DNA of 64,000 bases from Sedimenticola thiotaurini (GCF_001007875.1 NZ_CP011412.1:2480001-2544000); one strand, 5' to 3'. Positions 16,389 to 29,359 are shown, counted from the stretch's first letter. The notes: generated by a model from the sequence alone, not told the origin. Translations and numbers: made by a program.

Positions 16389-19250
16389 TCAAGATTGTGA
16401 AATTGGGTCCACCATCAGCTTCTGCCACAGCGCCTGCACCGCCCCGCGCTCCGGTTGCAGCTCATCCGCTCCCACCACTCCCGGCAGTTCACTGAGCGAC
16501 TTGCGATGGTAGACGGCGCGCAGCGCCCGGTAGTTTTCAGCCAGCTGTTCCGCCACCTCGCCCTGGAACAGGTGGTGCCGCGCCAATGATTCAAGCAGGC
16601 GAATATTATCCGTCCAATCAAGCAGATCAGGGTGTTTGTTTGCCCAGCGCAGAACGCTGTATTGAACCATAAATTCAATATCCGCGATACCGCCAACGCC
16701 CTGCTTTATATCAAACTGGTGGTCGTTACTCTTGTCCAGTGAGCCACGCATCTTCTCCCGCATCTCCCGTACATCCGCCTGCAGTTTTTCCGCATCACGG
16801 GCACGGGACAGCACTTCCCTGCGGATGCGCTGAAACTGTTCCATTACCGCCGGATCACCGGCCACCGGACGGGCCCGTAACAGGGCCTGGTGTTCCCAGG
16901 TCCAGGCGGCATTGCGCTGATACTGTTCAAATGCCTCCAGGGAGCTCACCAGCATGCCGGAATTGCCGTTCGGACGCAGACGCATGTCCACTTCATACAG
17001 AATGCCGGCCGGCGTACGAGTGGTATACATGTGGATCATGCGCTGCCCCATGCGGGCGTAAAACAGGTCGTCGGCGATGGGACGCTCGCCATCCGTCATC
17101 TGGTTTGGATTGTCATTACCGTGCAGAAACACCATGTCCAGATCGGATCCGTAACCGAGCTCAATCCCACCAAGCTTGCCGTAGCCGATCACGGCGAAAC
17201 CGTTGCCACTGCCTCGGGCGCTACCGGGCCGACCATAGCGGGCGACCATCTGCTCCCAGGCCTGCTCCATTACCCTGCGCGTTACCGCCTCGGCGATTTC
17301 GGTGAGATAGTCACTTACCACCATCAAGGGTATGCCGCCGGTCAGGTCGGCCGCCGCCACCCTCAGCATGTTGCTCTGGGTAAACTGGCGCATCCGCTCC
17401 ATCTGCTGCTCCTGATCGTCCTTATCGACAGCAGCCAGGGTGGTATCCAGCTCCAATTCCAGGCGCTCCCGCTTCAGTGGCGTATAGAGCCGGCGAGGAT
17501 CCAGCATTTCATCCAGCAACAGCGGATGCCGGGCCACCTGCTGGGCGATCCAGGGACTGATACTGACCAATTTTACCAACTGGGTCAGCGCGGTCGGGTT
17601 CTCCACCAGCAACGCCAGGTAAGAGGTGCGACGGGCAATCGCCTCCACAATCCGCAGTATCCGTTCCAGCGCCACGTCCGGCACCGACGATCGCCCCACC
17701 GATTCCAGCAGTACCGGCATCAACTGCTCCATGCGATGCCGCCCCCGGGTACCCAGGCTGCGACAGGCGTGTCCCTGTCGGAAGTTTTCCAACCGGCTCA
17801 GGATCGACTTGGCATCGGAATAACCGGTCTGTTGCAGCAACTCTATTGCCTGCTCATCATCCAGTTCCTGGTCCCAGACCGCCTGCAGTGGCGAATCGGT
17901 GGCAACCTCTTCGCTGAGGGCGAAGACATTGTCGAAGTGCGCCTGGACCCTGGCCCGATGCTGATCTAACACAACCAGAAACCGCTCCCAGTCCGCAAAC
18001 CCCATGCAGCGGGCAATACGCAACCGACCCGCATCATCCTCCGGCAGCAAGTGGGTCTGCCGATCTTTCCAGGCCTGGATGCGATTCTCCACCAGGCGCA
18101 GAAAACGGTAGGCTTCGGTCAGTTCCGCCACCTCTTCCATAGAGAGCTGCTGCTTCTCACCCAGCACCTGCAATACCGGCAGGATGGGGCGAATCTGCAA
18201 TTCGGGCTCACGGCCGCCCCGGATCAGCTGAAAGGCCTGGCCGATGAACTCGATCTCCCGGATGCCGCCGGGGCCCAGTTTCACATTGTCGGCCATACCT
18301 TTACGCATCAGCTCACGGCTGATCAGGCGTTTCATATCCCGGATCGATTCAATAGCACCAAAGTCGAGGTAGCGGCGATAGATAAATGGCTGCAGCATGG
18401 CCATGATCTCCCGACCCGCGGCCGCATCACCAGCCACCACCCGCGCCTTGATCATGGCGTAACGCTCCCACTCCCGGGCATGGGACTGGTAATAGGTCTC
18501 CATCGCATCAAATGAGAGGGCCAACGCGCCTGCATCACCAAACGGACGCAACCGCGCATCCACCCGGAACACAAACCCATCCACGGTCTGGCTGTTAAGC
18601 GCCTTCACCAGTTGCTGACAGAGCCGGATAAAAAACTGCTCATTGGAGGTGGGGCGGGGACCATCGGTCTGACCCGACTCCGGATAAGCAAAAATCAGGT
18701 CGATATCGGAGGAGAGATTGAGCTCCCGGGCACCCAGCTTACCCATACCGAGCACCACCAGACCCTGCGGCTCGCCCGCCGCGTTACGCGGAGTGCCCTG
18801 CTTTTCTGTCATCCAGTCATACAGCAGGGTGAGCGACTGGGAAACACAGGCATCGGCCAGCGCCGAGAGATCCACCAGGGTCTCATCCAGCGGTGCTGTC
18901 CGGGTCAGGTCGCGCCAGATAATCCGCACCATCTGTTCATTACGGAAACGACGCAACTCACGATGCAGCGCAGTCTCGTCCGTCACTCCGACCAGCCGTT
19001 CAGCCAGCCGGCGTTCCATCTCTCCGTCCGTGTAACTGGTCGTAAAAGCCCCGGAATGCTGTAGATCCATCAGCTTTTGCGGCTGTTTCAGGCAGTACTG
19101 GGCGACAAAATCACTGCCCTCCCACACCTGCAGTAGGGCCGCCTCAAAACCGTCTACTGAGCGTAACTCTGCGGCCAATTCGGGGGAGCTGGACTGCCAT
19201 TGGCGCCATTTGTTTTCTGCTTCTTGCGCGGGATGTTCAGACGACTGCAT
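16389..19250 (-). CDS. glnE: Glutamine synthetase adenylyltransferase/deadenylylase GlnE
   Basis: This 953-residue bifunctional enzyme controls glutamine synthetase by adenylylating and deadenylylating it in response to nitrogen status. Each half contains a nucleotidyltransferase domain with a conserved G-S-D-x-D type motif: LNLSSDIDLIFAYPESGQ in the N-terminal deadenylylase half and ELGYGSDLDMVFLHGNDN in the C-terminal adenylyltransferase half. A central helical linker contains the regulatory region. Length is the usual 940-980 residues. It precedes ilvE by 17 bp. No PII gene is seen nearby. Confidence 0.96.
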   Translation of the reverse strand: MQSSEHPAQEAENKWRQWQSSSPELAAELRSVDGFEAALLQVWEGSDFVAQYCLKQPQKLMDLQHSGAFTTSYTDGEMERRLAERLVGVTDETALHRELRRFRNEQMVRIIWRDLTRTAPLDETLVDLSALADACVSQSLTLLYDWMTEKQGTPRNAAGEPQGLVVLGMGKLGARELNLSSDIDLIFAYPESGQTDGPRPTSNEQFFIRLCQQLVKALNSQTVDGFVFRVDARLRPFGDAGALALSFDAMETYYQSHAREWERYAMIKARVVAGDAAAGREIMAMLQPFIYRRYLDFGAIESIRDMKRLISRELMRKGMADNVKLGPGGIREIEFIGQAFQLIRGGREPELQIRPILPVLQVLGEKQQLSMEEVAELTEAYRFLRLVENRIQAWKDRQTHLLPEDDAGRLRIARCMGFADWERFLVVLDQHRARVQAHFDNVFALSEEVATDSPLQAVWDQELDDEQAIELLQQTGYSDAKSILSRLENFRQGHACRSLGTRGRHRMEQLMPVLLESVGRSSVPDVALERILRIVEAIARRTSYLALLVENPTALTQLVKLVSISPWIAQQVARHPLLLDEMLDPRRLYTPLKRERLELELDTTLAAVDKDDQEQQMERMRQFTQSNMLRVAAADLTGGIPLMVVSDYLTEIAEAVTRRVMEQAWEQMVARYGRPGSARGSGNGFAVIGYGKLGGIELGYGSDLDMVFLHGNDNPNQMTDGERPIADDLFYARMGQRMIHMYTTRTPAGILYEVDMRLRPNGNSGMLVSSLEAFEQYQRNAAWTWEHQALLRARPVAGDPAVMEQFQRIRREVLSRARDAEKLQADVREMREKMRGSLDKSNDHQFDIKQGVGGIADIEFMVQYSVLRWANKHPDLLDWTDNIRLLESLARHHLFQGEVAEQLAENYRALRAVYHRKSLSELPGVVGADELQPERGAVQALWQKLMVDPISQS

Positions 19251-19393
19251 AGGTTTCTCAATATCGGGGTTGGTCAGACTATTCTACAGGTGAGCATCCA
19301 TCCTACCGCCACTCATGGAAAAGGTGAATGGCGGAAGCCCCCAGTCTCGCCCACTGGAGTAAATCCAGACCTCCACCACACAGCATCCGCCAC

Positions 19394-19428
19394 AAAAAAA
19401 CCCTGCCTGGCAACACCAGGCAGGGTTT
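19394..19428 (-). terminator. Intrinsic terminator of groESL
   Basis: The arms AAACCCTGCCTGG and CCAGGCAGGGTTT form a perfect 13-bp stem with a 5-base loop. On the minus strand the stem runs into seven T residues. It lies about 80 bp beyond the groEL stop and between groEL and glnE, so it should end groESL transcription. Confidence 0.9.
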
Positions 19429-19506
19429 CGTCCACGGATGAGCCGGCGCCGTGAAGGCCATGATCGGCCGGAACGGCTCAGCTCTGAGCGGTTGGCTCGG
19501 CAGTGA

Positions 19507-21189
<1,683 letters not shown>

Positions 21190-21222
21190 TCAGTAAATTG
21201 AAGAGTTTTCGCAGGCGCCTGA

Positions 21223-21513
21223 TCAGCCCTCGATCACACCCATGATGTCTTCTTCGCGCATCACCAGCAGGCTCTCGTCACCGAGTTTCACCTCGTTGCC
21301 GGAATACTTGCCGAACAGGACCTTGTCACCGACCTTTACGTCCAGCGGACGAGTCTCGCCATTGCTCAGCACCTTGCCATTACCAACGGCAATCACTTCG
21401 CCTTGAGCTGGCTTTTCGGTTGCACTGTCCGGCAGGACGATGCCACCAGCGCTGGTGCGCTCCTCTTCCATACGACGAATGACCACACGGTCTTGCAGCG
21501 GACGAATATTCAT
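21223..21513 (-). CDS. groES: Co-chaperonin GroES
   Basis: This 96-residue protein begins [19 protein letters not shown] and contains the mobile-loop segment [20 protein letters not shown], both typical of GroES. It caps the GroEL ring. It is the promoter-proximal gene of the groESL operon; a perfect CIRCE operator and a good sigma-70 promoter lie about 60-115 bp upstream of its start. Length and sequence are ordinary. Confidence 0.98.
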   Translation of the reverse strand: MNIRPLQDRVVIRRMEEERTSAGGIVLPDSATEKPAQGEVIAVGNGKVLSNGETRPLDVKVGDKVLFGKYSGNEVKLGDESLLVMREEDIMGVIEG

Positions 21514-21574
21514 CTACCGATTTCTCCTGATTTGGCTGTTTACACAAATGGTGTTTTTTTATCCGGCGGCGCTG

Positions 21575-21601
21575 TTAGCACTCACCGCGACTGAGTGCTA
21601 A
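21575..21601. promoter_or_regulatory. CIRCE operator (HrcA-binding site)
   Basis: The sequence TTAGCACTC, nine bases, GAGTGCTAA matches the CIRCE consensus perfectly. It overlaps the transcription start region just downstream of the groES promoter, the usual place for repression by HrcA. This predicts heat-inducible groESL through loss of HrcA activity. Confidence 0.96.
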
Positions 21602-21628
21602 TAATAGGGTCGAATTATTGAGAGTCAA
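21601..21628 (-). promoter_or_regulatory. Sigma-70 promoter of groESL
   Basis: On the minus strand TTGACT (21628-21623) and TATTAT (21606-21601) are separated by 16 bp. The -10 box abuts the CIRCE operator, consistent with HrcA blocking initiation. No clear sigma-32 promoter was seen. Confidence 0.82.
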
Positions 21629-21674
21629 GAGCGACAGGCAGAAAAAAACGGCATGGGCCAGGAAGACCCGGCAT

Positions 21675-22382
<708 letters not shown>

Positions 22383-22467
22383 TTACCTGCAATTACCCTG
22401 GGCTTTCTGTTGGGGGACCTTACCGTGGCACGCCATGAACATAGGATCTGCCCGGTATCCAGTCAAT

Positions 22468-22499
22468 AAAAAGGCCGCCCCGCTTTGCATGGGGCAGCC
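22468..22499 (-). terminator. Intrinsic terminator of rho
   Basis: The arms GGCTGCCCC and GGGGCGGCC (minus strand) form a stem followed by a run of T residues. The structure lies about 35 bp past the rho stop and ahead of murU, so rho transcription probably ends here. Confidence 0.85.
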
Positions 22500-22533
22500 T
22501 TATACTCAGGAGCTGGTCCGGCACTTACCAGGC

Positions 22534-23790
22534 TCAGCCTTTCATCGAGGTGAAGAACTCCTCGTTGGTCTTGGTATCCTTCAACTTGTCCAGCAGAAAC
22601 TCCATCGCCGCCAGTTCATCCATCGGATGGAGGATTTTGCGCAATATCCACATCTTCTGCAGCGCATCCGGCTTCATCAGCAGATCCTCACGACGGGTGC
22701 CGGAGCGGTTGATGTTAATGGCCGGGAAGATCCGCTTCTCGGCAATGCGCCGATCCAGATGGATCTCCATGTTACCGGTGCCTTTGAACTCCTCATAGAT
22801 CACATCATCCATACGGGATCCGGTCTCCACCAGCGCGGTAGCGATAATGGTCAGGCTGCCGCCCTCTTCCACGTTACGCGCCGCACCGAAAAAGCGCTTG
22901 GGCCGGTGCAGTGCATTGGCATCCACACCACCGGTCAGCACTTTGCCGGAGGAGGGAATCACCGTGTTGTAAGCACGCGCCAGACGGGTAATGGAGTCGA
23001 GCAGAATCACCACGTCCTTTTTGTGCTCCACCAGCCGCTTGGCCTTCTCGATCACCATCTCCGCCACCTGCACGTGACGCGCCGCCGGTTCGTCAAAGGT
23101 GGAGGAGATCACCTCACCACGAACTGAACGGGCCATCTCGGTCACCTCTTCCGGGCGCTCATCAATCAGCAGCACGATCAACTGGGCTTCCGGGTGGTTG
23201 TAGGCGATCGACTGGGCGATATTCTGCATCAACATGGTCTTACCCGCCTTGGGCGGGGAGACGATCAGACCGCGCTGCCCTTTGCCGATCGGCGCACAGA
23301 GCTCAATGGTGCGGGCAGTAATGTCTTCGGTGCTGCCGTTACCCTTTTCGAGATTGAACTTCTCGTTGGCGAACAGGGGAGTGAAGTTTTCGAACAGGAT
23401 CTTGTTCTTGGCGTTTTCCGGCTTGTCGTAGTTGATCTCGCTGACTTTGAGGAGTGCAAAATAGCGTTCGCTCTCCTTGGGCGGCCGGATCTTACCGGAG
23501 ATGGTGTCGCCGGTACGCAGGTTGAAGCGCCGGATCTGGCTGGGTGAGACATAGATATCATCCGGCCCGGCCAGGTAGGAGCTGTCAGCCGCCCGCAGGA
23601 AGCCGAAACCATCCTGCAATATTTCCAGGACCCCATCGCCGTGGATATCTTCGCCTTTTTTGGCGTGAGCCTTGAGGATGGCGAAGATCAGATCCTGCTT
23701 GCGGGAGCGGGCCATACCCTCCAGCTTCATAGATTGGGCGAGTTCGACCAGTTCAGTGACCGGCATCTTTTTAAGTTCGGTGAGATTCAT
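22534..23790 (-). CDS. rho: Transcription termination factor Rho
   Basis: From the ATG at 23790 the product is 418 residues beginning [19 protein letters not shown], which aligns with Escherichia coli Rho; a TTG seven codons upstream is unlikely to be the start. The RNA-binding cold-shock-like domain includes [20 protein letters not shown]. The ATPase domain shows the Walker [18 protein letters not shown] and the Q-loop region with [19 protein letters not shown]. Rho is the hexameric helicase that ends unprotected transcription and is antagonised by RfaH on ops-containing operons. The 180-bp leader after trxA contains a small inverted repeat (AACGGG/CCCGTT near 23820-23840) that could serve autoregulation. 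Confidence 0.98.
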   Translation of the reverse strand: MNLTELKKMPVTELVELAQSMKLEGMARSRKQDLIFAILKAHAKKGEDIHGDGVLEILQDGFGFLRAADSSYLAGPDDIYVSPSQIRRFNLRTGDTISGKIRPPKESERYFALLKVSEINYDKPENAKNKILFENFTPLFANEKFNLEKGNGSTEDITARTIELCAPIGKGQRGLIVSPPKAGKTMLMQNIAQSIAYNHPEAQLIVLLIDERPEEVTEMARSVRGEVISSTFDEPAARHVQVAEMVIEKAKRLVEHKKDVVILLDSITRLARAYNTVIPSSGKVLTGGVDANALHRPKRFFGAARNVEEGGSLTIIATALVETGSRMDDVIYEEFKGTGNMEIHLDRRIAEKRIFPAININRSGTRREDLLMKPDALQKMWILRKILHPMDELAAMEFLLDKLKDTKTNEEFFTSMKG

Positions 23791-23970
23791 GATGATATGC
23801 GTGATTGACAAAAGAACGGAACGGGCTTTGAGTTCCCGTTTGGAACAGCGTTATTGAAATATCGCTCTGGAGTGATTGGTTTCTTGGTATTAGCGCTCAC
23901 GGGAGGGCTAGTAGGTGGATTTTAGCACCATCCCGGAGTACGTCCAGTATTAATTACGATTTCAGCGACT

Positions 23971-24297
23971 TCAGAGATTACTATCGATGAAGGCGATCAG
24001 TTGGGATTTGGATACGGCACCAACCTTGGTAGCCTCTACTTCGCCATCCTTGAACAGCATCAGCGTAGGAATACCCCGAATGCCGTACCGCGGCGGTGTG
24101 TTGGGGTTCTCATCAATATTGAGCTTGGCCACCTTGATTTTGCCGGCATACTCACCGGTAATCTCATCCAGAACCGGCGCGATCATCTTGCAGGGACCAC
24201 ACCACTCGGCCCAATAATCCACCAGCACAGGCAGGTCTGACTTCAGCACTTCCGCCTCAAAATTATCGTCGGTCACATGAACAATCTGTTCACTCAC
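23971..24297 (-). CDS. trxA: Thioredoxin 1
   Basis: From the GTG at 24297 the product is 108 residues and starts [13 protein letters not shown], as in other thioredoxins; GGAGA lies 6 bp upstream. The redox motif WCGPCK has its cysteines at about residues 33 and 36, and the cis-proline segment is [11 protein letters not shown]. It reduces protein disulfides in the cytoplasm. The trxA-rho order is conserved in many gammaproteobacteria. A longer TTG start at 24312 lacks a ribosome-binding site. Confidence 0.97.
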   Translation of the reverse strand: MSEQIVHVTDDNFEAEVLKSDLPVLVDYWAEWCGPCKMIAPVLDEITGEYAGKIKVAKLNIDENPNTPPRYGIRGIPTLMLFKDGEVEATKVGAVSKSQLIAFIDSNL

Positions 24298-24479
24298 AAG
24301 TATTCTCCACAAAAAATTCGGTTGGGATATCGCACCACAGAGTACGGGACAGCACCGGTGCTTATCGTTACATCAGGGATCAGTTGTCGGTTGAATCTCA
24401 AAACAGTGGCCTATTTGATCCCAATATTTTCGCTATTTCAAGTCCAAACCATCAGTAAATTAATGTATCCTAGCGAGCC

Positions 24480-25835
24480 ATGACAGACAAACACCTTACG
24501 GATATCCGTTTTAACAGCTTCGGGCTGTGTAAAGAACTCGCACAAGGCATTGAAGAGACTGGCTTTTCCTTCTGCACCCCCATTCAAGCCGAAACCCTGC
24601 CCATCGCCCTCAAGGGGCAGGATGTAGCAGGACAGGCCCAGACCGGTACCGGAAAAACCGCCGCTTTTCTACTGGCAACCTACCAGCGTCTGCTCACCCA
24701 ACCGGCGACGGAAGGGCGTAAAAAGAACCAGCCCAGGGCACTTATCGTGGCCCCGACCCGGGAGCTGGCGGTACAGATTCATAAAGACGCCGAAGAGCTG
24801 GGCAAGCACACCGACCTCAAACTGGGGCTGGTCTATGGCGGCACCGGCTACGAACAGCAGCGCAAGCAGCTGGAGGACGGTGTCGACATACTGATCGGCA
24901 CACCCGGCCGCCTGATCGACTATCTGAAACAGCACGTCTACGACCTGAAAGCGGTTCAGGTGGTGGTGATGGACGAGGCGGATCGCATGTTTGATCTGGG
25001 CTTCATCAAGGACATCCGCTTTATGTTGCGACGCTGCCCGCCACCACAGCAGCGACTGGGACTGCTGTTCTCCGCCACCCTGTCATTCCGGGTGCTGGAG
25101 CTGGCCTACGAGCACATGAACAATCCCACCACGGTGAAGATTGAAACGGACAACGTGACCGCCGACAAGGTCAAGCAGGTCTGTTACATGACCGCCAACG
25201 ACGAAAAGATCTCGTTACTGATCGGCCTGCTGAAACGGATGGACGCCCATCGCAGCATCGTCTTCGTCAACACCAAGCGCGGTGCAGACCTGGTCTGGGG
25301 CTACCTGGAGGGCAACGGCATTGGCGCCGCAGTCATATCCGGTGATGTACCCCAGAAAAAACGCATGCGCCTGTTGAGCGACTTCCAGGAGGGGCGTCTG
25401 CCGGTTCTGGTTGCCACCGACGTGGCCGCCCGCGGCCTGCATATCCCGGACGTCTCCCACGTGTTCAACTTTGACCTGCCGGACGATGCGGAGGACTATG
25501 TGCACCGCATCGGGCGCACCGCCCGGGCCGGCGCCAGTGGCGACGCAATCAGCTTTGCCTGTGAGACCCACGCCTTCTCGCTGCCCGATATCGAGGCCTA
25601 TATCGGCCATCGCATCCCGATGGAGCCGGTCACCAGTGATCTGCTTTTTGAGGTCGACCCGAAAAGCCGCATCATTCCGGACCGTCCGGAACGGGACAAG
25701 CGACGGGGCAGCAATAACCGGTCTGGCCGCAAACCCGCCACCCGCACCGCCAAACCCCAGGAAACCGGGACAGAGGCACCCAAGAAAAAGCGCCGCAGAA
25801 GAAGAAAACCCAAGCAGACCAACACCACTGAATAG
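24480..25835 (+). CDS. rhlB: DEAD-box RNA helicase RhlB
   Basis: This 451-residue helicase has the Q motif [11 protein letters not shown], Walker [12 protein letters not shown], the DEAD box in [20 protein letters not shown], the SAT motif and the C-terminal [14 protein letters not shown]. The [14 protein letters not shown] segment is characteristic of RhlB, the degradosome helicase. The C-terminus is long and very basic, ending in a [15 protein letters not shown] tail likely to bind RNA. It is divergent from trxA. The YkgJ-type gene begins 2 bp after its stop. Confidence 0.94.
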   Translation: MTDKHLTDIRFNSFGLCKELAQGIEETGFSFCTPIQAETLPIALKGQDVAGQAQTGTGKTAAFLLATYQRLLTQPATEGRKKNQPRALIVAPTRELAVQIHKDAEELGKHTDLKLGLVYGGTGYEQQRKQLEDGVDILIGTPGRLIDYLKQHVYDLKAVQVVVMDEADRMFDLGFIKDIRFMLRRCPPPQQRLGLLFSATLSFRVLELAYEHMNNPTTVKIETDNVTADKVKQVCYMTANDEKISLLIGLLKRMDAHRSIVFVNTKRGADLVWGYLEGNGIGAAVISGDVPQKKRMRLLSDFQEGRLPVLVATDVAARGLHIPDVSHVFNFDLPDDAEDYVHRIGRTARAGASGDAISFACETHAFSLPDIEAYIGHRIPMEPVTSDLLFEVDPKSRIIPDRPERDKRRGSNNRSGRKPATRTAKPQETGTEAPKKKRRRRRKPKQTNTTE

Positions 25836-25837
25836 AA

Positions 25838-26218
25838 ATGGACGACCTGGCCGTCACCAACAAGTGCAGCCGCTGTATCAACTCCATTTGTTGCACCTAT
25901 ACCACGGAGGCGCTCGGCGTGGCGCCGCGCTCCAAGGCCGACTTCGACCACCTGCTGTGGCAGGTCTCCCACCAGGGGGTGGAGCTGTACAAGGATGAGG
26001 GCGAATGGTATCTGATGTTTCTGGGGCGTTGTGAACATCTGCAGGCGGATGGGGGCTGCGGCATCTATGAAGAGCGGCCCCAGATCTGCCGCGACTACGA
26101 CAACGACTGGTGTGAATACGATGCACCGGCCGAAGAGGGCTTTGAACTCCACTTCCGCAATTACGGGGAACTGCTCGCCTACTGTAAGAAACGCTTCAAA
26201 AGCTGGGGCAAACGCTAG
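25838..26218 (+). CDS. YkgJ-family cysteine cluster protein
   Basis: The 126-residue product contains the pattern CSRCINSICC near the N-terminus, then GRCEHLQADGGCGIYEERPQICRDY. This is the conserved cysteine arrangement of the YkgJ family (putative zinc- or iron-chelating proteins). Function is unknown. It follows rhlB by 2 bp, so it is cotranscribed. No signal peptide is visible. Confidence 0.85.
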   Translation: MDDLAVTNKCSRCINSICCTYTTEALGVAPRSKADFDHLLWQVSHQGVELYKDEGEWYLMFLGRCEHLQADGGCGIYEERPQICRDYDNDWCEYDAPAEEGFELHFRNYGELLAYCKKRFKSWGKR

Positions 26219-26251
26219 AGAGAAGTAATTCCCGACAGAAACCGGCTCCGG

Positions 26252-26908
26252 TCACCCCTGGGGCAGCAGGGCGGAAAAATCATCAATCGCCATAAATCCA
26301 CCCGACTCCCGCGCCGGCTCCTTGGTATCCGGTTTCAGCACCCGCAACAGATAGCCAATGCCATAATCCCGGGCCGACGCCAGCACCGACGGACTGTCAT
26401 CCACAAACAGGGTGCGTGATTTATCAAACGGCTCGATCTGCTGCAACTTGTCCCAGAAATCCCGTGCCTCTTTGGGCAGCCCCAGGTCATGGGCGCAGAT
26501 AACGGCATCAAAGTAGCCCTGCAGCCGGGTGCGCTCCATTTTCAACGCCAGTGCCTTCTGATGTGCGTTGGTCACCAGCACAGTACGCGCCTTGCGGGCT
26601 CGCATCTCCTGAAGAAAATCCACCACGTGGGGGTGTACCGCGATCAGGTGCTCCACCTCCGCCTTCAACAGCGCAATATCCAGCCCCAGCTCCCGGCTCC
26701 AGTGGTCCACACAGTACCACTCCAGGGTGCCTTCCACGTCACGGTAACGCCCCAGCAACTCCTGCTTCGCCTGCGCCAGCGTATACCCGCGGCTTTCAGC
26801 ATACCGCTGCGGTACATGCTCCAACCAGAAATAGTTGTCAAAATGGAGGTCCAGCAGGGTGCCATCCATATCCAGCAGCACGGTATCAATTTGGTTCCAG
26901 TCAATCAT
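26252..26908 (-). CDS. yrfG: GMP/IMP nucleotidase YrfG (HAD hydrolase)
   Basis: This 218-residue HAD-superfamily phosphatase shows motif I LLDMDGTLLDLHFD, motif II VLVTNAHQK, the motif III lysine in GLPKEARDFW and motif IV FVDDSPSVLASARDYG. The N-terminus (IDWNQIDTVLLDMDGTLLDL) matches YrfG, which dephosphorylates GMP and IMP. It is divergent from nudE with about 50 bp between the start codons. That pairing is also seen in other gammaproteobacteria and suggests shared nucleotide housekeeping. Confidence 0.9.
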   Translation of the reverse strand: MIDWNQIDTVLLDMDGTLLDLHFDNYFWLEHVPQRYAESRGYTLAQAKQELLGRYRDVEGTLEWYCVDHWSRELGLDIALLKAEVEHLIAVHPHVVDFLQEMRARKARTVLVTNAHQKALALKMERTRLQGYFDAVICAHDLGLPKEARDFWDKLQQIEPFDKSRTLFVDDSPSVLASARDYGIGYLLRVLKPDTKEPARESGGFMAIDDFSALLPQG

Positions 26909-26958
26909 GGGGTAAAGTTACAGCGGAATCTGACTGAATAGCAACCGAAGAAGCCAAC

Positions 26959-27507
26959 ATGCCAAAACCTCCCCGTATCCGCGCCCGGCGCACCCTCAGC
27001 GAAACCGGCGTATTTCATATCGAAGAGATCGACCTGGAGTTCTCCAACGGTCAGCAGCGCACCTATCAACGGGTGGTGGGCTCTGATGAAGGGGCAGTAC
27101 TGGTGGTACCGATGCTGGATTCCGAAACGCTGCTACTGATCCGGGAATATGCCGCCGGGGTGAATCGTTACGAACTCGCCTTCCCCAAGGGTCATATCGA
27201 ACCGGGAGAAGAGCCCCTTTCCGCCGGCAACCGGGAACTTCAGGAGGAGACCGGCTACGCGGCAAAGCAGCTGGAACTGCTTGATTCGGTCAGCGTCGCA
27301 CCAGGCTACATTTACCATACCACCCACATTGTGCTGGCACAGGCACTTTACCCACACCCACTGCCGGGCGATGAACCGGAACCGATTGAGGTGATCCCCT
27401 GGAAACTGAGCGAGCTTGATCAGTTGATGGCCCGACAGGACTTCACCGAAGCCAGATCAAAACTGGCCCTGTTCCTGGCCCGGCAAAAACTGCAAGCCAA
27501 CCGGTAA
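26959..27507 (+). CDS. nudE: ADP compounds hydrolase NudE
   Basis: This 182-residue Nudix hydrolase has the box GHIEPGEEPLSAGNRELQEE, with TGY completing the consensus. The N-terminus (PRIRARRTLSETGVFHIEEI) is like NudE, which hydrolyses ADP-ribose, Ap3A and NADH-type substrates. The metal-binding glutamates are intact. It is divergent from yrfG and convergent with the DUF4124 gene. Confidence 0.92.
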   Translation: MPKPPRIRARRTLSETGVFHIEEIDLEFSNGQQRTYQRVVGSDEGAVLVVPMLDSETLLLIREYAAGVNRYELAFPKGHIEPGEEPLSAGNRELQEETGYAAKQLELLDSVSVAPGYIYHTTHIVLAQALYPHPLPGDEPEPIEVIPWKLSELDQLMARQDFTEARSKLALFLARQKLQANR

Positions 27508-27581
27508 ACGCTTGTACGACTTGTGCTCACCGGCCCACTGCAACAGAGCACACCAGGCGGAGCCTCTCTGTCCAGGCCCGG

Positions 27582-28040
27582 TTAACGACAAAATTCCCGC
27601 AGGTAATCTTCCTGCTCGCGACGCTGTTGACGCAACCGCTCGCCCCGGGCCGGCTTATAACCGCGACGCAACTCCGCCTCGATCCGCTCAATACGCTGGT
27701 TCGCCTTCCAGCACGCCTGCTTCTGCTTTCGCTCCGCATCAGCCACCCGGGCCAGCGCGGCCTGGTCGTTGGAGCGGGAACCGGACGACCGGCGACGATC
27801 CGGCAACGGACGCTTCGGGCTGGCCACCCACTTGGTGGTGCGAACATCCAACTCAACCTCCTCCCCCTGAACGCAAGGCACTTGCTGAAAAACCACCCCG
27901 CCTGATCCGTCAGGACAGCGATACACGGCCGCAATCCCTGCCGCGGGAACAGCAAGAGCCATCAGCAACACCGCCCAGCCAACAGACGCTACAAGCCTGC
28001 TAGACGTTCCGAAACCATCCTGCGCCGATCTATTTTTCAT
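27582..28040 (-). CDS. Secreted DUF4124-type protein
   Basis: The 152-residue product has an N-terminal hydrophobic signal-like segment (SVGWAVLLMALAVPAAGIAA), then a short DUF4124-like domain (VYRCPDGSGGVVFQQVPC) with two cysteines that may form a disulfide. The C-terminal half is highly charged and helical (ERKQKQACWKANQRIERIEA, then a basic region). Function is unknown. It is convergent with nudE and divergent from the diguanylate cyclase gene. Confidence 0.72.
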   Translation of the reverse strand: MKNRSAQDGFGTSSRLVASVGWAVLLMALAVPAAGIAAVYRCPDGSGGVVFQQVPCVQGEEVELDVRTTKWVASPKRPLPDRRRSSGSRSNDQAALARVADAERKQKQACWKANQRIERIEAELRRGYKPARGERLRQQRREQEDYLREFCR

Positions 28041-28157
28041 CCCTGAAACTCCTTATTTGTAAACTTGTCACACTCCCTGACTGGCACAAACCACAACACC
28101 GGGTATTATGTACCAGGAAAAAGTAACGCCAACCCTGGATGGTCGACCGTTAACAGC

Positions 28158-29321
28158 ATGCCAAAACCCCCACCCACCCCTTCGCCGACGGACCTGGCGT
28201 TTATCAATCGCCAGTTGAGACAACGACTGACCAGTCTCACCCGGGAGGCCAGCCATAACGAAGAGGTGTTGAAACGGTTCCATGACCGGGAGCTCACACT
28301 GCTGGCCACCGAATCTCTCCCCCAACTGCTCAGCTGTCTGGTCGATGGCATGAAAGCCTCCTTCGATCTGCCCAACATACAGTTGGTGCTGCATGACCCG
28401 GATCACGAACTCAGACACCTGCTGCTGCACAGCGGAATCGAACCGGAAGGGCTGGCCGACATCCGTTTCGTCGATGAGATCGCATCATTCTCTCCCAAAC
28501 ACGCCCGCTACAGAGCACCCTGGCTCGGGCCGTTCCGGAACCCGGAACATGCCATCCTGTTCCCCACTGACGACACCCTGAAAAGCATCGCCATTCTCCC
28601 CATGATCCGACGTGGCCAACTGGTCGGTTTCATTGGTCTTGGCAGCCACGACCCCAACCGCTTTACCCGCCAGCACGCCAGTGATTTTCTGAATCGTCTG
28701 GCCACCATCAGCGCCATCTGCCTGGAGAACACGGCCAACCGGGAGCACCTAGTGATCAGCGGGCTCACCGATGCCCTGACCGGTCTCCACAACCGCCGCT
28801 ACCTGGAACGCCGACTGGAAGAGGAGGTCACCCGGGCGTTGCGTTACCAGCATCCGTTAAGCTGCCTGTTCATCGATGCCGACCATTTCAAGCAGATCAA
28901 TGACCGACATGGGCATGGCGCCGGCGACAGCGTACTGCGCGAACTGGCCCTGCGGGTCAAGGAGTGCCTGCGCCTCTCCGATATCGCCACCCGCTATGGC
29001 GGCGAAGAGTTCACCCTGCTGCTGCCCCAGACCGATGCAACCGAAGCGGCCAAACTGGCGGAACGGATACGGAGCCGGATTCAGCACAAGCCGATCGCCA
29101 TCCACGGCGGTGGCTATGTCGAAGTGACTGTCTCCATCGGGGTTTCTGCCCTGCCGCCAGGCAGTAGCAGAGAAAATCCGCAGCAACGGGCCAAACATCT
29201 GATCGAGGCAGCGGACAAAGCACTCTACACAGCCAAGGAGTCGGGGCGGAACCGGGTACAACTGGCGAACCCGGACAGCCTATCCGGCAGGGCACTGGAG
29301 AGTATAGAATTAAACGATTAA
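28158..29321 (+). CDS. Diguanylate cyclase with DUF484/GAF-like sensor
   Basis: From the ATG at 28158 the product is 387 residues; an in-frame ATG at 28065 would add 31 residues of low-complexity sequence. An N-terminal helical segment (about residues 10-50) leads into a DUF484/GAF-like sensor. It is followed by a GGDEF domain with an intact GGEEF active site (RYGGEEFTLLLPQ). Five residues before it lies RLSD, an RxxD inhibitory site, so product feedback is likely. The enzyme makes cyclic di-GMP in the cytoplasm. The signal it senses is unknown. Confidence 0.9.
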   Translation: MPKPPPTPSPTDLAFINRQLRQRLTSLTREASHNEEVLKRFHDRELTLLATESLPQLLSCLVDGMKASFDLPNIQLVLHDPDHELRHLLLHSGIEPEGLADIRFVDEIASFSPKHARYRAPWLGPFRNPEHAILFPTDDTLKSIAILPMIRRGQLVGFIGLGSHDPNRFTRQHASDFLNRLATISAICLENTANREHLVISGLTDALTGLHNRRYLERRLEEEVTRALRYQHPLSCLFIDADHFKQINDRHGHGAGDSVLRELALRVKECLRLSDIATRYGGEEFTLLLPQTDATEAAKLAERIRSRIQHKPIAIHGGGYVEVTVSIGVSALPPGSSRENPQQRAKHLIEAADKALYTAKESGRNRVQLANPDSLSGRALESIELND

Positions 29322-29359
29322 GCCACTGTAGGGCTTTTCTGAAAACAGGAGCGTTGCTG